Shown: positions 33,606 through 42,826, numbered from the stretch's first letter. The stretch: 64,000 nt of DNA from Bog-473 sp963783965 (GCA_963783965.1 CAWAPQ010000001.1:124001-188000), one strand, 5' to 3'. Made by a program: numbers and translations. The notes: generated by a model from the letters alone, not told the origin.

Positions 33606-35402
33606 TCAGTCCACCACCAAGGACTCGGTCTCGGCTATGGCTTCCTGGGCCGGGACCCACTCGTCATCCGACTCGTCGGTCAGCTCGTCTTCGTGGTGGT
33701 ACTTGCCCCCGCGGAGGAGCGAGGCCACGGCTGCCAGCAAACACGCCCCGGCGGCAAAGGAGAATGCCTCGGTCAGCCCCTTCGAGAAAGCGGGCGCGAT
33801 CAGGCGGGGGAAGTACTGGCGACTGGTCAGGTACTGCGCGGTGGAGTGCGGGAGATGCGAAAGCTCGGCGTGACCCAGAAGGACTTGCATCGGGTTGTAT
33901 CCAAGGAAGGCGGCGAAGAGGCTTCCCACCGGAGGGAGGTGCGACACCCTGGTCGCGACCGCCGGACTGATGCCCTGCGCCGTAAGACCGTGATAGAGCG
34001 CGGACGGCAGCGTCGAGGCCAAACCCAGAATCATGAGGGTGAAGAAGAGCCCGATGGAGAGGACCTGGGCCGAGGCATTGAAGGTCCCAGCCATGCCAGC
34101 ACCCGAACCGCGTTGATCCGCCGGCAGGCTGTTCATGATGCCCGTCTGGTTCGGCGCGATGAACATACCCATACCCACGGAGTTGAAGAAGATGAGTGCA
34201 GCAAACCCGAGGTAAGAGAAGTTGACCGGCAGCAGGCTCAGGAGGATGAAGGTGAGCGCGGCCAGCACGAGGCCGCCGGATGCCAACGGCCGGGCACCGT
34301 ATCGATCCGCCAGCATGCCGCTCAGAGGAGCCGCCGCCAGGAGCCCCACGGTCAACGGGATCATGTAGATGCCCGCCCACAGGGGCGTCTCGGAGAAGCT
34401 GTACCCATGCAGCGGTAGCCAGATCCCCTGGAGCCAGATGATCAACATGAACATCAGACCGCCACGGCTGAGCGAGGCCAGGAAGCTGGCCACGTTGCCG
34501 GCCGAGAAGGCACGGATACGGAAGAGGGAGAGCCTGAACATCGGCTCCTTCACCCTCGTCTCGACGAAGCCGAAGAAGATCAGCACGAGCACGCCGCCGA
34601 AGATCTCGGCCAGCACCTTTGGGTTGGTCCAGCCCATGGAATGCCCGCCATACGGCAGGAGCCCGTAGGTGATTCCGATCAGGACAAGGATGAGACCGGC
34701 CGCGAACGTGGCGTTCCCCAACCAGTCGATCTTGGCCGGGGTGCGGACTCCCCTTTCCTCCAGCTTCGTGTAGGCGACCAGCGTGCCGAGAATGCCGACC
34801 GGCACGGAGATCAGGAACACGAGATGCCACTGAACGGGGGCCAGCACACCCCCGAGGACGAGCCCGACAAATGAGCCCGCGATGGCCGCCGTGTTGTTGA
34901 TGCCCAATCCGAGGCCACGCTGATCGGCCGGAAACGCATCCGTGATGATGGCCGACGAGTTGGCGAACAGCATGGCCCCACCGACGCCTTGTCCGATGCG
35001 CATGACGATGAGCCAGATGGCGGCCGGGATACCCGTCAACCAGGTCACCGCCAGAAGAACCGAGAAGGCCGTAAAGACCATGAAGCCGAGGTTGAAGATC
35101 TTCACTCGACCGAAGATGTCCCCGACGCGGCCGAGGGTGACCACGAGGACGGCGAGCACCACCGTGAATCCCATCAGCATCCAGAGCAGATAACCGGTAT
35201 TGCCTGGAGTGAGCGGGTTGAGCTGGATGCCGCGGAAGATGTCGGGCAGGGAGATGAGGACGATGGACTGGTTGATGAAGACCATCAAGGTGCCCAGCGT
35301 CACGGTCGCCAGCGCGATCCATCGGTAGCGGGACGGGCCGGGGTCTGGCAGCACGATGATGGGCACCCGGCCGTCGCCGTTCAACAACCTGGTCGTGCTC
35401 AC
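33606..35402 (-). CDS. DHA2-type MFS drug exporter (14 helices)
   Basis: A 598-residue protein with 14 predicted membrane helices. It carries motif C-like GINNTAAIAGSFVGLVLGG, motif A-like GRVGDIFGRVKIF, and INQSIVLISLPDI in helix 1. It would export drugs or lipophilic compounds with proton antiport. The last ~40 residues are an acidic cytoplasmic tail. The GTG start lies 7 nt after a TAAGCT hexamer. It is co-transcribed with the MerR regulator and follows a TetR gene on the same strand. Confidence 0.92.
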   Translation of the reverse strand: MSTTRLLNGDGRVPIIVLPDPGPSRYRWIALATVTLGTLMVFINQSIVLISLPDIFRGIQLNPLTPGNTGYLLWMLMGFTVVLAVLVVTLGRVGDIFGRVKIFNLGFMVFTAFSVLLAVTWLTGIPAAIWLIVMRIGQGVGGAMLFANSSAIITDAFPADQRGLGLGINNTAAIAGSFVGLVLGGVLAPVQWHLVFLISVPVGILGTLVAYTKLEERGVRTPAKIDWLGNATFAAGLILVLIGITYGLLPYGGHSMGWTNPKVLAEIFGGVLVLIFFGFVETRVKEPMFRLSLFRIRAFSAGNVASFLASLSRGGLMFMLIIWLQGIWLPLHGYSFSETPLWAGIYMIPLTVGLLAAAPLSGMLADRYGARPLASGGLVLAALTFILLSLLPVNFSYLGFAALIFFNSVGMGMFIAPNQTGIMNSLPADQRGSGAGMAGTFNASAQVLSIGLFFTLMILGLASTLPSALYHGLTAQGISPAVATRVSHLPPVGSLFAAFLGYNPMQVLLGHAELSHLPHSTAQYLTSRQYFPRLIAPAFSKGLTEAFSFAAGACLLAAVASLLRGGKYHHEDELTDESDDEWVPAQEAIAETESLVVD

Positions 35403-35409
35403 CCTGAGA

Positions 35410-35425
35410 AGCTTAACGTTAACGT
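35410..35425 (-). promoter_or_regulatory. MFS promoter with MerR-type palindrome
   Basis: A perfect palindrome ACGTTAACGT (35416-35425) directly abuts a minus-strand TAAGCT -10 (35410-35415), placing it in the spacer as for MerR activators. Wider CCCTGA/TCAGGG arms flank it. Confidence 0.5.
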
Positions 35426-35485
35426 CAGGGTCATGAATCAGCGTGGCTGATGCACCTCGAGACCAGGGATGACCGCGTCGAACGA

Positions 35486-36100
35486 TCAGCCCGCGGCGGT
35501 CGGGGAGGTCAACGCCGCCTCGAACACGGCGGCGACGTCGTGCCGGTACGCGACCGCTGCCTCGTTCCCGAGCTGGGTGACGGACATGAGGACAGCCAGC
35601 ATCAAGGCGATGATGCCGTTGCCCACGGCTCCCGGGTCGATGTCGCTCCGCACGGTGCCGGCCGCCTGGCCCCGGCGCAACAGCTCCGAACAGGCTTTAC
35701 GCAGCTCATTCAGCGCGGGAATCTCGAGGACCCGGACGGTGACATCGGGTTCCAGCCCGGCCAGAAGCCGGCGAGCAAGCGGGTGATGCGCAACCGCGTC
35801 GACCAGCGTGAAGATCAGAGTGTCGTGCCAGCGCCGAACATCCGGCTCGTCGAGCACAGTGGCCAGGCCCTCTTGGATCACCCCGGCTGCGTCTTCGTCC
35901 ACCGCGGCCAGGAACAATGCCTCCTTGTTCGGAAAGTATGCGTAGGCGACGGTGCCCCCGACCGAGGCATCCCGGGCGATGTCGGCGACCGAGGTGGCAC
36001 GGAATCCATCCCGGCCGAACCGCGTGATCGCCGCCTGGAGGATCGCCCGACGTGTCTGGGCTCCCTTGGATTCCGCCGTCAGGTCAGCGTCGGGGCGCAT
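35486..36100 (-). CDS. TetR-family transcriptional regulator
   Basis: This 204-residue regulator has an N-terminal TetR helix-turn-helix (RRAILQAAITRFGRDGFRATSVADIARDASV, then AYAYFPNKEALF, residues about 15-65) and a helical ligand domain. It is divergent from the hydrolase-monooxygenase-SDR operon, with an AT-rich imperfect palindrome in the 84-bp gap, so it most likely represses that operon and itself. The MFS gene lies downstream on the same strand and might be read through. Confidence 0.9.
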   Translation of the reverse strand: MRPDADLTAESKGAQTRRAILQAAITRFGRDGFRATSVADIARDASVGGTVAYAYFPNKEALFLAAVDEDAAGVIQEGLATVLDEPDVRRWHDTLIFTLVDAVAHHPLARRLLAGLEPDVTVRVLEIPALNELRKACSELLRRGQAAGTVRSDIDPGAVGNGIIALMLAVLMSVTQLGNEAAVAYRHDVAAVFEAALTSPTAAG

Positions 36101-36117
36101 GCAACTCCGATGAAATA

Positions 36118-36138
36118 GAGTATTTGAGTAAATATCTC
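36118..36138. promoter_or_regulatory. Probable TetR operator
   Basis: GAGTATTT and AAATATCTC arms around GAGT form an imperfect palindrome in an unusually AT-rich gap. It overlaps the -35 zone of a TAGTCT -10 (36142-36147) that serves the plus-strand operon. Confidence 0.5.
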
Positions 36139-36184
36139 ATTTAGTCTACCATGGGAGGTCGCGGCCGAGCGGGAGGCGAAGGAA

Positions 36185-37072
36185 ATGACCCAGGTGGCCA
36201 CACGGGCCCAGACCAGCAGCCCCGAGAAGACGGTGCCGACGCGGCGGATGTCCTTCGAGGAATCCATGCAGGACCTGCCCCGGTCCTTCGCTGCTGACGG
36301 CGACCTGATCTCCGCTCACGTGATCATGGCGTTGTCCTCCGTATTCCCCGACGGGGAGGACTACTTCGTCCGGTCTGTCCGTCATTACCGGGACCGGATC
36401 ACCGATCCGGCGCTCAAGCGTCACGTCGCCGGATTCATCGGTCAGGAAGCTGTACACGGACGAGAGCACCGGGTCTTCAACGACCGGCTTGCCGCCCTCG
36501 GGTATCCGACCAAGCGCTACGAGAGGTTCACGAGGGCGGGTCTGCGGTTCCGGGAGCGCGTCCTTCCCCCGATCTCGAATCTGGCCGCCACGGCGGCGCT
36601 CGAGCACTTCACCGCCACGCTGGCGGAGCTCGTCCTCACGAACCAGGAGATCCGCGACCTCATGGGGGCCGATGCGGTCCGCGACCTCTTCGTCTGGCAC
36701 GCCCTCGAGGAGTCCGAGCACAAGGCCGTGGCCTTCGACGTCTACAAAGCGGTCGGGGGCGGAGAGCGTCTCCGCGTCTGGACGATGAACTTCTTCCGGT
36801 TCGGATTCGTCATCGGTATGGGATTGGCAGTCGTTCTCTCTCTCCTCGGCGACCGCGCCTCCTACCGCAAGGGCAACCTGCGCCGGAGCTGGCGGAGGCT
36901 GACTTCCTCTCCGATCGCGGACCCCGCGCTGTGGGCGCAGCTGAAGGACTACAACCGCCACGACTTCCACCCCGACGACAGCGATACAACGAAATTGGTG
37001 GAAGCCTGGAGGAGCAAGCTCTTCGGTGAACAAGGCGCTTTGAACGACAAACTGATCGGAGCAGCAGCCTGA
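36185..37072 (+). CDS. Metal-dependent hydrolase (PF10118-type, ferritin-like helical fold)
   Basis: A 295-residue protein with two metal-ligand motifs of the family, GQEAVHGREH near residue 85 and HALEESEHKAVAFD near 180, plus EHFTATL between them. Together they give the Glu/His set of a helical di-metal centre. A hydrophobic helix near 205-222 may bind the membrane. These proteins are often encoded beside Baeyer-Villiger-type monooxygenases and SDRs in actinobacteria, as here. The exact reaction is not established. ATG 36185 follows GGAGG. The stop overlaps the next start (TGATG). Confidence 0.82.
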   Translation: MTQVATRAQTSSPEKTVPTRRMSFEESMQDLPRSFAADGDLISAHVIMALSSVFPDGEDYFVRSVRHYRDRITDPALKRHVAGFIGQEAVHGREHRVFNDRLAALGYPTKRYERFTRAGLRFRERVLPPISNLAATAALEHFTATLAELVLTNQEIRDLMGADAVRDLFVWHALEESEHKAVAFDVYKAVGGGERLRVWTMNFFRFGFVIGMGLAVVLSLLGDRASYRKGNLRRSWRRLTSSPIADPALWAQLKDYNRHDFHPDDSDTTKLVEAWRSKLFGEQGALNDKLIGAAA

Positions 37073-38583
37073 TGGAACCATCGACCGCCATGGGCGCCAC
37101 GCACTTCGACGTCGTGATCGTCGGCGCCGGCCTGTCGGGCATCGGTGCCGGCCACTACCTCCAGACCGAGTGCCCCTGGGCCGACTACGCCATCTTCGAG
37201 GCACGCGACGCCATCGGGGGGACCTGGGACCTCTTCCGGTATCCGGGCATCCGGTCCGACTCGGACATGCACACTCTTGGCTATTCCTTCCGACCCTGGG
37301 ACGGCGAGAAGTCGATCGCGGACGGCGACTCCATTTTGCAGTACATCAAGGACACCGCCAAAGAATCCGGCATCGACGCCCGCATTCGCTTCAATCATCG
37401 GATCACCTCGGCTGACTGGTCTTCGACGGACTTGCTCTGGCACATCACCGCGGAGTCGACGGACACCGCCGAGCCGATCGAGGTCACGGCGTCATTCCTC
37501 TTTTCCTGCAGCGGCTACTACCGCTACGACCACGGCTACCTACCGGACTTCGAGGGGATGTCCGACTTCGCCGGCATCGTCGTGCACCCGCAGGCCTGGC
37601 CCGAAGGCCTCGACTATGCCGGGAAGAAGGTGGTGGTCATCGGCAGTGGGGCGACGGCTGTCACGCTCGTGCCGGCGCTCGCCCGGTCCGCCGCCCACGT
37701 CACCATGCTGCAGCGTTCCCCGACCTACATCGCCTCCTTGCCGGAGAAAAGCCCGGTGGTGGCGATGTTGCGCAAGGTCCTGCCGCCCAAACAGGCCGGC
37801 ACGGCCGCCAAATGGTTCCATGCGATTTTGACCCAGGCCTTCTACCAACTGAGCCGGAAGTACCCCAACCTGGTTCGACGGATGCTGGCCAAGGGCTTGG
37901 AGCGCCAGCTCCCATCGGGGTACGACATCGCCACCCATTTCACGCCCCGCTATGACCCGTGGGACCAGCGCTTCTGCGCGGTGCCGAACGGAGACCTGTT
38001 CAAGGCACTTTCGATCGGTTCCGCATCGGTCATCACCGATCAGATCCAGCGATTCACTGAAAAGGGCTTGCTCCTCGCTTCGGGCGACGAGATAGAGGCC
38101 GACGTCATCGTCACCGCCACTGGACTCGAACTGCTCTTCCTGGGCGGCATCTCCCTCACCGTTGACGGGGAGCATGTGGATCCTGCGACCCGGCTCACGT
38201 ACAAGGGGATGATGATCGAGGGCGTGCCGAACCTGGCACTGGCCATTGGCTACACGAACGCGTCCTGGACGTTGAAGTGCGACCTCACGTGCGACTACGT
38301 GTGCCGTTTGCTGAACCATATGCGTGCACGCGGGTTCTCCGAGTGCGTAGCACGGAACCGGGACGCCTCCACTGCCTCCGGTCCGATTCTGGGTTTGACC
38401 TCGGGGTACATCCAGCGCTCGGCTCACCTGCTGCCGAAGCAAGGGACGAAGCACCCCTGGAAGGTCCACCAGAGCTACCTGCGCGACTACCGTGCCCTCA
38501 AAATGAGCGACGTCGACGACTCCGTCATGGAGTTCTCGGGTTCGTCGAGGCCCCAGAGTTCCCTCGAACCGATCGCATCGTAA
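37072..38583 (+). CDS. FAD-containing Baeyer-Villiger-type monooxygenase
   Basis: A 503-residue flavoprotein. GAGLSGIGAGH near residue 18 is the FAD Rossmann loop, FAGIVVHPQAWPEG near 165 matches the Baeyer-Villiger fingerprint FxGxxxHxxxW, and GSGATAVTL near 190 is the NADPH loop. The size and IGGTWDLFRYPGIRSDSDM resemble the EthA/MymA branch. It should insert oxygen into ketones or activate thioamides. It is coupled to the upstream hydrolase and 19 bp from the SDR gene, forming a three-gene oxidation operon under TetR control. Confidence 0.9.
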   Translation: MEPSTAMGATHFDVVIVGAGLSGIGAGHYLQTECPWADYAIFEARDAIGGTWDLFRYPGIRSDSDMHTLGYSFRPWDGEKSIADGDSILQYIKDTAKESGIDARIRFNHRITSADWSSTDLLWHITAESTDTAEPIEVTASFLFSCSGYYRYDHGYLPDFEGMSDFAGIVVHPQAWPEGLDYAGKKVVVIGSGATAVTLVPALARSAAHVTMLQRSPTYIASLPEKSPVVAMLRKVLPPKQAGTAAKWFHAILTQAFYQLSRKYPNLVRRMLAKGLERQLPSGYDIATHFTPRYDPWDQRFCAVPNGDLFKALSIGSASVITDQIQRFTEKGLLLASGDEIEADVIVTATGLELLFLGGISLTVDGEHVDPATRLTYKGMMIEGVPNLALAIGYTNASWTLKCDLTCDYVCRLLNHMRARGFSECVARNRDASTASGPILGLTSGYIQRSAHLLPKQGTKHPWKVHQSYLRDYRALKMSDVDDSVMEFSGSSRPQSSLEPIAS

Positions 38584-38602
38584 GACTGACGGGCGACAAA
38601 CA

Positions 38603-39436
38603 ATGAGGGAATTCCGAGGTCGCGTTGCCGCCATCACCGGGGCGGGTTCGGGCATCGGACGCGCGCTAGCCCAAGCCCTGGCGCGGCAGGGGGCGCATCT
38701 CGCGTTGGGCGATATCGACGACACGGGCTTGGCCGAGACGGTGGCTCAATGTGAGGGCTTCGGCATCAAAATCACCTCCCGACATCTGGACGTGGCGGAT
38801 CGAGATGCCGTCTACGCGTGGGCCGAGAGCGTCGTCAGGGATCACGGCCGGGTCAACCTCGTTGTCAACAATGCCGGTGTGGCACTCGGTGCCACGGTGG
38901 AGTCGATGTCGTACGAGGACTTTGAATGGCTGATGAACATCAACTTCTGGGGAGTGGTGTATGGGTCGAAGGCCTTCCTGCCGCACCTGAAGCAGGCAGG
39001 CGAGGGTCACATCGTGAATGTCTCCAGCGTCTTTGGTCTGATCAGCGTGCCTACGCAATCCGCCTACAACGCCGCCAAGTTCGCCGTCCGTGGGTTTTCC
39101 GACACGTTGCGGATGGAGCTCGACATCGAAGACGCCAAGGTCTCGGTCACCACGATCCATCCCGGCGGCGTCAAGACCAACATCGCTCGTCACGCCCGTA
39201 TGGACGCGAGCGTCCGTGACGTTGCCGGTGATCCGGAAAAGGCCATCAAGGATTTTGAACGAGCCTTCATCACCAGTCCCGACAAAGCGGCAACGCAGAT
39301 CCTCACCGCCGTCCGCCGCGACCGGCGTCGCGCGCTCATCGGCCCGGACGCCAAAGTGATTGATTTCGTGTCGAGAATGCCGGCGACCATCTATCAATCA
39401 CTCCTGACGAGAGGCGCCAGCTCCCTCCGTCGCTGA
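38603..39436 (+). CDS. Short-chain dehydrogenase/reductase
   Basis: A 277-residue classical SDR. It has the cofactor loop TGAGSGIG near residue 12, NNAG near 88, catalytic Ser in VNVSSVFG and the YNAAK catalytic Tyr-Lys near 155. GDIDD after strand 2 favours NAD(H). It probably oxidises an alcohol or reduces a ketone in the same route as the upstream monooxygenase. It is the last gene of the operon and convergent with the second TetR gene. Confidence 0.92.
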   Translation: MREFRGRVAAITGAGSGIGRALAQALARQGAHLALGDIDDTGLAETVAQCEGFGIKITSRHLDVADRDAVYAWAESVVRDHGRVNLVVNNAGVALGATVESMSYEDFEWLMNINFWGVVYGSKAFLPHLKQAGEGHIVNVSSVFGLISVPTQSAYNAAKFAVRGFSDTLRMELDIEDAKVSVTTIHPGGVKTNIARHARMDASVRDVAGDPEKAIKDFERAFITSPDKAATQILTAVRRDRRRALIGPDAKVIDFVSRMPATIYQSLLTRGASSLRR

Positions 39437-39469
39437 CCCCCTTTGCGGCCGGCGCGTCGCGAGGTACAG

Positions 39470-40066
39470 CTAGGCGCGCCCGCCGAATCCGTTAAGCGTG
39501 GCGCCGATGGCCAATCGCCAGCGGCGCTCTACAGACTCGGTGGAGGTCCCCAGGCGGCCGGCGGCTTCGGCAAATGCCATGCCCTGTATCAAAGCCACCA
39601 GGACGTGTGCCACGTCCGTCTCGTCCCCGCGCAGGCGTCCGGCTTCAATGCACCGTCGCACCCGACCCACAATCAGCAGCCGGACCGAACTGGTCGCCGC
39701 CAGCTCTTCGGGTCCGGGCGAAAAATCCGTGAAGGGACGAGAGAACATGACCTCGGCCAGTTCCCGATTGGCCCTGACGAACCTGCGGTACGCAGCGGCC
39801 AGAGCCCACAGATCCGCTAACGGATCGGACGTCTCGGCCAGCACCGACAGGTCGTTCGAGAGCAGTCGGAAACCCTCGAAGTAGAGCTCGCGCACGACCC
39901 CCGACTTGTCTCCGAACAGCTCGTAGAGCGCGGGGGCCGATGTCTCCGCCCGAGCCGCCAGGGATCTGGCCGTGAGTCCGGCAGCTCCTTCTTCGGCGAG
40001 GAGCTCGACCGCAACGGCGAGGAGTCGTTCCCGCAGCTCCGGAGTTCGCTGCTTGGTCCGAGGCAT
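39470..40066 (-). CDS. TetR-family transcriptional regulator
   Basis: A 198-residue regulator with an N-terminal TetR helix-turn-helix (ELRERLLAVAVELLAEEGAAGLTARSLAARA split over residues 10-45, then ALYELFGDKSGVV) and a helical ligand domain. It is divergent from an enoyl-CoA hydratase-like gene, with a perfect 12-bp palindrome between them. Autoregulation and control of the hydratase by an acyl-CoA or fatty acid signal are plausible. Confidence 0.9.
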   Translation of the reverse strand: MPRTKQRTPELRERLLAVAVELLAEEGAAGLTARSLAARAETSAPALYELFGDKSGVVRELYFEGFRLLSNDLSVLAETSDPLADLWALAAAYRRFVRANRELAEVMFSRPFTDFSPGPEELAATSSVRLLIVGRVRRCIEAGRLRGDETDVAHVLVALIQGMAFAEAAGRLGTSTESVERRWRLAIGATLNGFGGRA

Positions 40067-40122
40067 TCAGATCCGCCGCGTGGAACGAGAAATTTGACTC
40101 CGGGAAGCGGGTTTAGGATCAT

Positions 40123-40134
40123 TGTTTCGAAACA
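40123..40134. promoter_or_regulatory. Probable TetR operator (perfect palindrome)
   Basis: TGTTTCGAAACA is a perfect 12-bp palindrome in the 106-bp gap between the divergent TetR and enoyl-CoA hydratase genes. A related half-site, GGTTCAAT, follows at once. Confidence 0.55.
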
Positions 40135-40172
40135 TTGGTTCAATATATCCTCCCCGCCTGATTGGAGACATC

Positions 40173-40853
40173 ATGCGCGACACCGTGACCTACAGCCGGA
40201 CCGACCTGGTCAGCACCGTCGCCATGGACGACGGGAAGGTCAACGTCTTCTCCATTGGGATGCTGCGGTCGCTCCACGAGGCGTTTGACCTGGCCGAACA
40301 GGACGGGACCGTTGTTCTGGTCAAAGGGAGACCAGGGTGCTTCACCGCGGGTTTCGACCTGCAGGCGCTCAGCGGACCGCCCGAAGATGTCCTGACCCTG
40401 CTCAGGCTGGGGGCGTCCCTGGCCGAGCGCATCCTCACCTTCCCCGCCCCGGTGGCAGTTGCCTGCACGGGCCATGCCTTTCCGGCCGGCGCATTCCTCC
40501 TCATGGCAGCGGATGTACGCCTCGGCGCTGCCGGACCGTTTCGCTTGGGCCTGAACGAGGTCCGTATCGGACTGACATTGCCGTGGTTCGCCGTCGTGCT
40601 GGCGCGGCACCGTCTCACCCCCGCGCACTTCGATCACGCCGCCGTGACCGGTGACATGTTCAGCCCGGAGACGGCCCGGGAAGCCGGGCTGCTCGACGTC
40701 GTGGTGTCGGCCGCCGACCTCGACCAGGCCGCACGAGCCGTAGCCGAGGACCTCGCCTCGCTCGACCGCCGCGCCCACTTGACGACGAAGCAACGGGTAC
40801 GTCGCCCGGTGCTCGAGGAGCTGCGAGCCGCCATCGAGGCCGAGCTCTCATGA
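40173..40853 (+). CDS. Enoyl-CoA hydratase/isomerase family protein
   Basis: A 226-residue crotonase-fold protein. CFTAGFDLQAL near residue 55 and the oxyanion region FPAGAFLLMAADVRLGA near 100 are typical. The usual catalytic Glu pair of hydratases is not obvious (NEVRIGLTLP carries one), so it may be an isomerase or another crotonase. TTGGAGA precedes ATG 40173, which is preferred to the open frame upstream. Confidence 0.85.
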   Translation: MRDTVTYSRTDLVSTVAMDDGKVNVFSIGMLRSLHEAFDLAEQDGTVVLVKGRPGCFTAGFDLQALSGPPEDVLTLLRLGASLAERILTFPAPVAVACTGHAFPAGAFLLMAADVRLGAAGPFRLGLNEVRIGLTLPWFAVVLARHRLTPAHFDHAAVTGDMFSPETAREAGLLDVVVSAADLDQAARAVAEDLASLDRRAHLTTKQRVRRPVLEELRAAIEAELS

Positions 40854-40959
40854 GTCGCCCTCCTGCCGCACGGTCCGGACACCCCGTCACCGTGAACCGA
40901 GCCGCGGCCACGCACGGGGGCTACTGGACACCCTGCATCATCCGGCCCATGATCAAGGG

Positions 40960-41457
40960 GTGGAATCACCGTCGTTATTCGAGGCCATCACCCGCTTTCC
41001 CGGGGCGCTGATCCGTTTCCCCAGCGCGGCCATCGACACGCTCGAGGGGATCAATGCGCTGACCGAGCGCATCGACCGACTCTTGATGCTGCTCGAGCCG
41101 CTTCAAGGCGGCATGGGCCTCGCCGGTACCGGCGTCGACTTCGCCACTACTGGCATTGCGCAAGCGGTCAACGGGCTGCAGCAGGCGGTCGGCCTGATGG
41201 ACAGCTCCCGCACGCCGCTCTCTTCGACCTCCGCCCTGCGCCTCCTCGCTGGTCGCCTGGGCGGGACAACCGTTGAAGTCGTCACCGAAGAGAAGCTGGA
41301 CGCCGCTCCTGCCGACGATCCGCCGCTCGTCCTCGATCTCGATGCGATCGTGACGGAGTTGGTCCGCTTCGTCGCCTCAGTGGCGGGCACCATCCCAGGC
41401 GTGCGCGAGATCATCCGGGTCGCGATGACACCGCCCTCGCAGTTCGGGGACGACTGA
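40960..41457 (+). CDS. Hypothetical protein
   Basis: A 165-residue protein not recognised. It is mostly helical, with a Gly/Leu-rich mid-section (LLMLLEPLQGGMGLAG) and a C-terminal hydrophobic helix (ELVRFVASVAGTIPGV) followed by a short polar tail, so membrane association is possible. The start is a GTG after AAGGG. It lies between the enoyl-CoA hydratase and an SCO6745-like gene on the same strand, 47 bp before the latter. Confidence 0.55.
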   Translation: MESPSLFEAITRFPGALIRFPSAAIDTLEGINALTERIDRLLMLLEPLQGGMGLAGTGVDFATTGIAQAVNGLQQAVGLMDSSRTPLSSTSALRLLAGRLGGTTVEVVTEEKLDAAPADDPPLVLDLDAIVTELVRFVASVAGTIPGVREIIRVAMTPPSQFGDD

Positions 41458-41504
41458 CCAGAGCCGCGGCAACGCGGACCCGAACGAGCAAACAGGGAGG
41501 CCCC

Positions 41505-42257
41505 ATGGATGCAACAAACGCTGGCGCGGCAACGGCCGTGGTGCGCGCAACGTACGATCCGATCCACGACATGGGGACGGCCATCTACATGAGCCCGGAC
41601 CTCTTGGGCTGGGCCGCGGAGTGGGGCTGGTCGAACCCGTTTGCCTTCTACTTCGCCGGGCGAGGCGGCATGCTCGGTGACGTCGGTCCGGACGTGGTCG
41701 CGTCGGCCTTCGGGTGGTTCGAGCCCAAGACGGCGCGATCCATGTACGCCGAAGGCGCGAGCGTATTGGGTGCGACGGCGGCGGCGGCCCGGATGGCCGA
41801 GGCCCACGGACTGTGGGGCGAGAAGTACTACGGCGAGGTGCCAGGGATCGACGACATCGTCGCCGTCGCCGAGAAGCTGGTTGACGGGGTCGATGTGTCT
41901 GCCATCCCCCTCTTCGCCGGCTGGCGCGAGGCCGTCCGCTCAGAACACCCGGCGGGTCGGGCCGCCCAGCTCATGCAAATGCTGAGGGAGTGGCGTGGTG
42001 GACTGCACCTTGTGTCCACCACCGCTGTCGGCCTCTCGCCGCTGGAGGCCATCCTGACAAACGAGGGCAACGGCCAGGCCAAGTTCTTCGGCTGGCCCGA
42101 ACCCTTCCCCGACGTGTCCGCCATCAAGGGCAAGCACGACGAGGCGGAGGCGATGACTGACCGGCTCTGCGCCGCGGCACTGGCCGGTGCCCTCGACCCC
42201 GCCGACTACTCCGAGTTCGAGGCGGGAGTGAAGGCCCTGCGAGTGGCCACCCCGTAG
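41505..42257 (+). CDS. SCO6745-family protein
   Basis: A 250-residue protein resembling the actinobacterial SCO6745 family: an all-helical protein with repeated short motifs such as YFAGRGGMLGDVG and VVASAFGWFEP near residues 45-70 and HLVSTTAVGLSPLEAIL near 175. The family has no established function. The ATG follows GGGAGG. It is the last gene before the tRNA pair. Confidence 0.75.
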   Translation: MDATNAGAATAVVRATYDPIHDMGTAIYMSPDLLGWAAEWGWSNPFAFYFAGRGGMLGDVGPDVVASAFGWFEPKTARSMYAEGASVLGATAAAARMAEAHGLWGEKYYGEVPGIDDIVAVAEKLVDGVDVSAIPLFAGWREAVRSEHPAGRAAQLMQMLREWRGGLHLVSTTAVGLSPLEAILTNEGNGQAKFFGWPEPFPDVSAIKGKHDEAEAMTDRLCAAALAGALDPADYSEFEAGVKALRVATP

Positions 42258-42369
42258 CTCGGCCGCACTCCTCCCGAGGAGGGACCGGATCCGGGACCGA
42301 CTAGAGTTGGGGGCTGCTCAACGGGAGGCCCACAACCCGACCGGAGAGCACGACGTCCATCGTCGCCAC

Positions 42370-42447
42370 GGACCTGTGGTGCAGCTCGGAGTGCACGCCG
42401 CCCTGTCAAGGCGGAGGTCGCGGGTTCAAATCCCGTCAGGTCCGCCA
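42370..42447 (+). tRNA. tRNA-Asp (GTC)
   Basis: The acceptor GGACCTG pairs with CAGGTCC. The anticodon loop CTGTCAA (GTC) is closed by CCGCC/GGCGG. The T arm is GCGGG-TTCAAAT-CCCGT. CCA is encoded at the 3' end (42445-42447). Confidence 0.97.
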
Positions 42448-42492
42448 CCGAGATCAAGGCCCGGCCGCAGCGGGCCTCGGTCCCGGTTACCC

Positions 42493-42565
42493 GGTCGGGT
42501 AGCTCAGTTGGTAGAGCGCGCGCCTGAAAAGCGTGAGGTCACCGGATCGACGCCGGTCCCGACCA
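42493..42565 (+). tRNA. tRNA-Phe (GAA), island attachment target
   Basis: The acceptor GGTCGGG pairs with CCCGACC. The anticodon loop CTGAAAA (GAA) is closed by CGCGC/GCGTG. The T arm is ACCGG-ATCGACG-CCGGT, with A rather than T at the first loop base. CCA is not encoded. Its 3' 43 nt belong to a direct repeat that recurs 17.3 kb away. Confidence 0.95.
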
Positions 42566-42569
42566 CTGG
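42523..42569 (+). repeat. Left attachment repeat (attL-like) in tRNA-Phe
   Basis: 47 bp from the tRNA-Phe anticodon stem to 4 bp past its end, repeated at 59806-59852 with one mismatch (G at 42533 versus A at 59816). This is the normal footprint of tRNA-targeting tyrosine recombinases. Confidence 0.9.
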
Positions 42570-42826
42570 TGAGTCCCGTGTGAGGCGATTTCGACGTCCT
42601 GCCCCCGGCCCGTTCGCTCCCTGAGTGGGACGAAGCTTGCACCCAGAGACTTGGCGGCGGCCTGGTGTCTTAACCCAAGTTCGGCTCATCGGCGAGCGCC
42701 TTTGCGTTGGCAGGGCGTTGGGCGGGAAGTCAAGCACGGGATGATCTTGAGTCAGAGCGCGCTCCTTGGTTCATGAGCGGCGGGCGCTGTCCGCACCCGT
42801 ACGTCCCATCCGTCATTCACTCTCGT

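Noticed and set aside
42566..42826. Integrase gene or remnant next to tRNA-Phe
   Set aside because: I read both strands and found no recombinase motif or frame of useful length in this gap.
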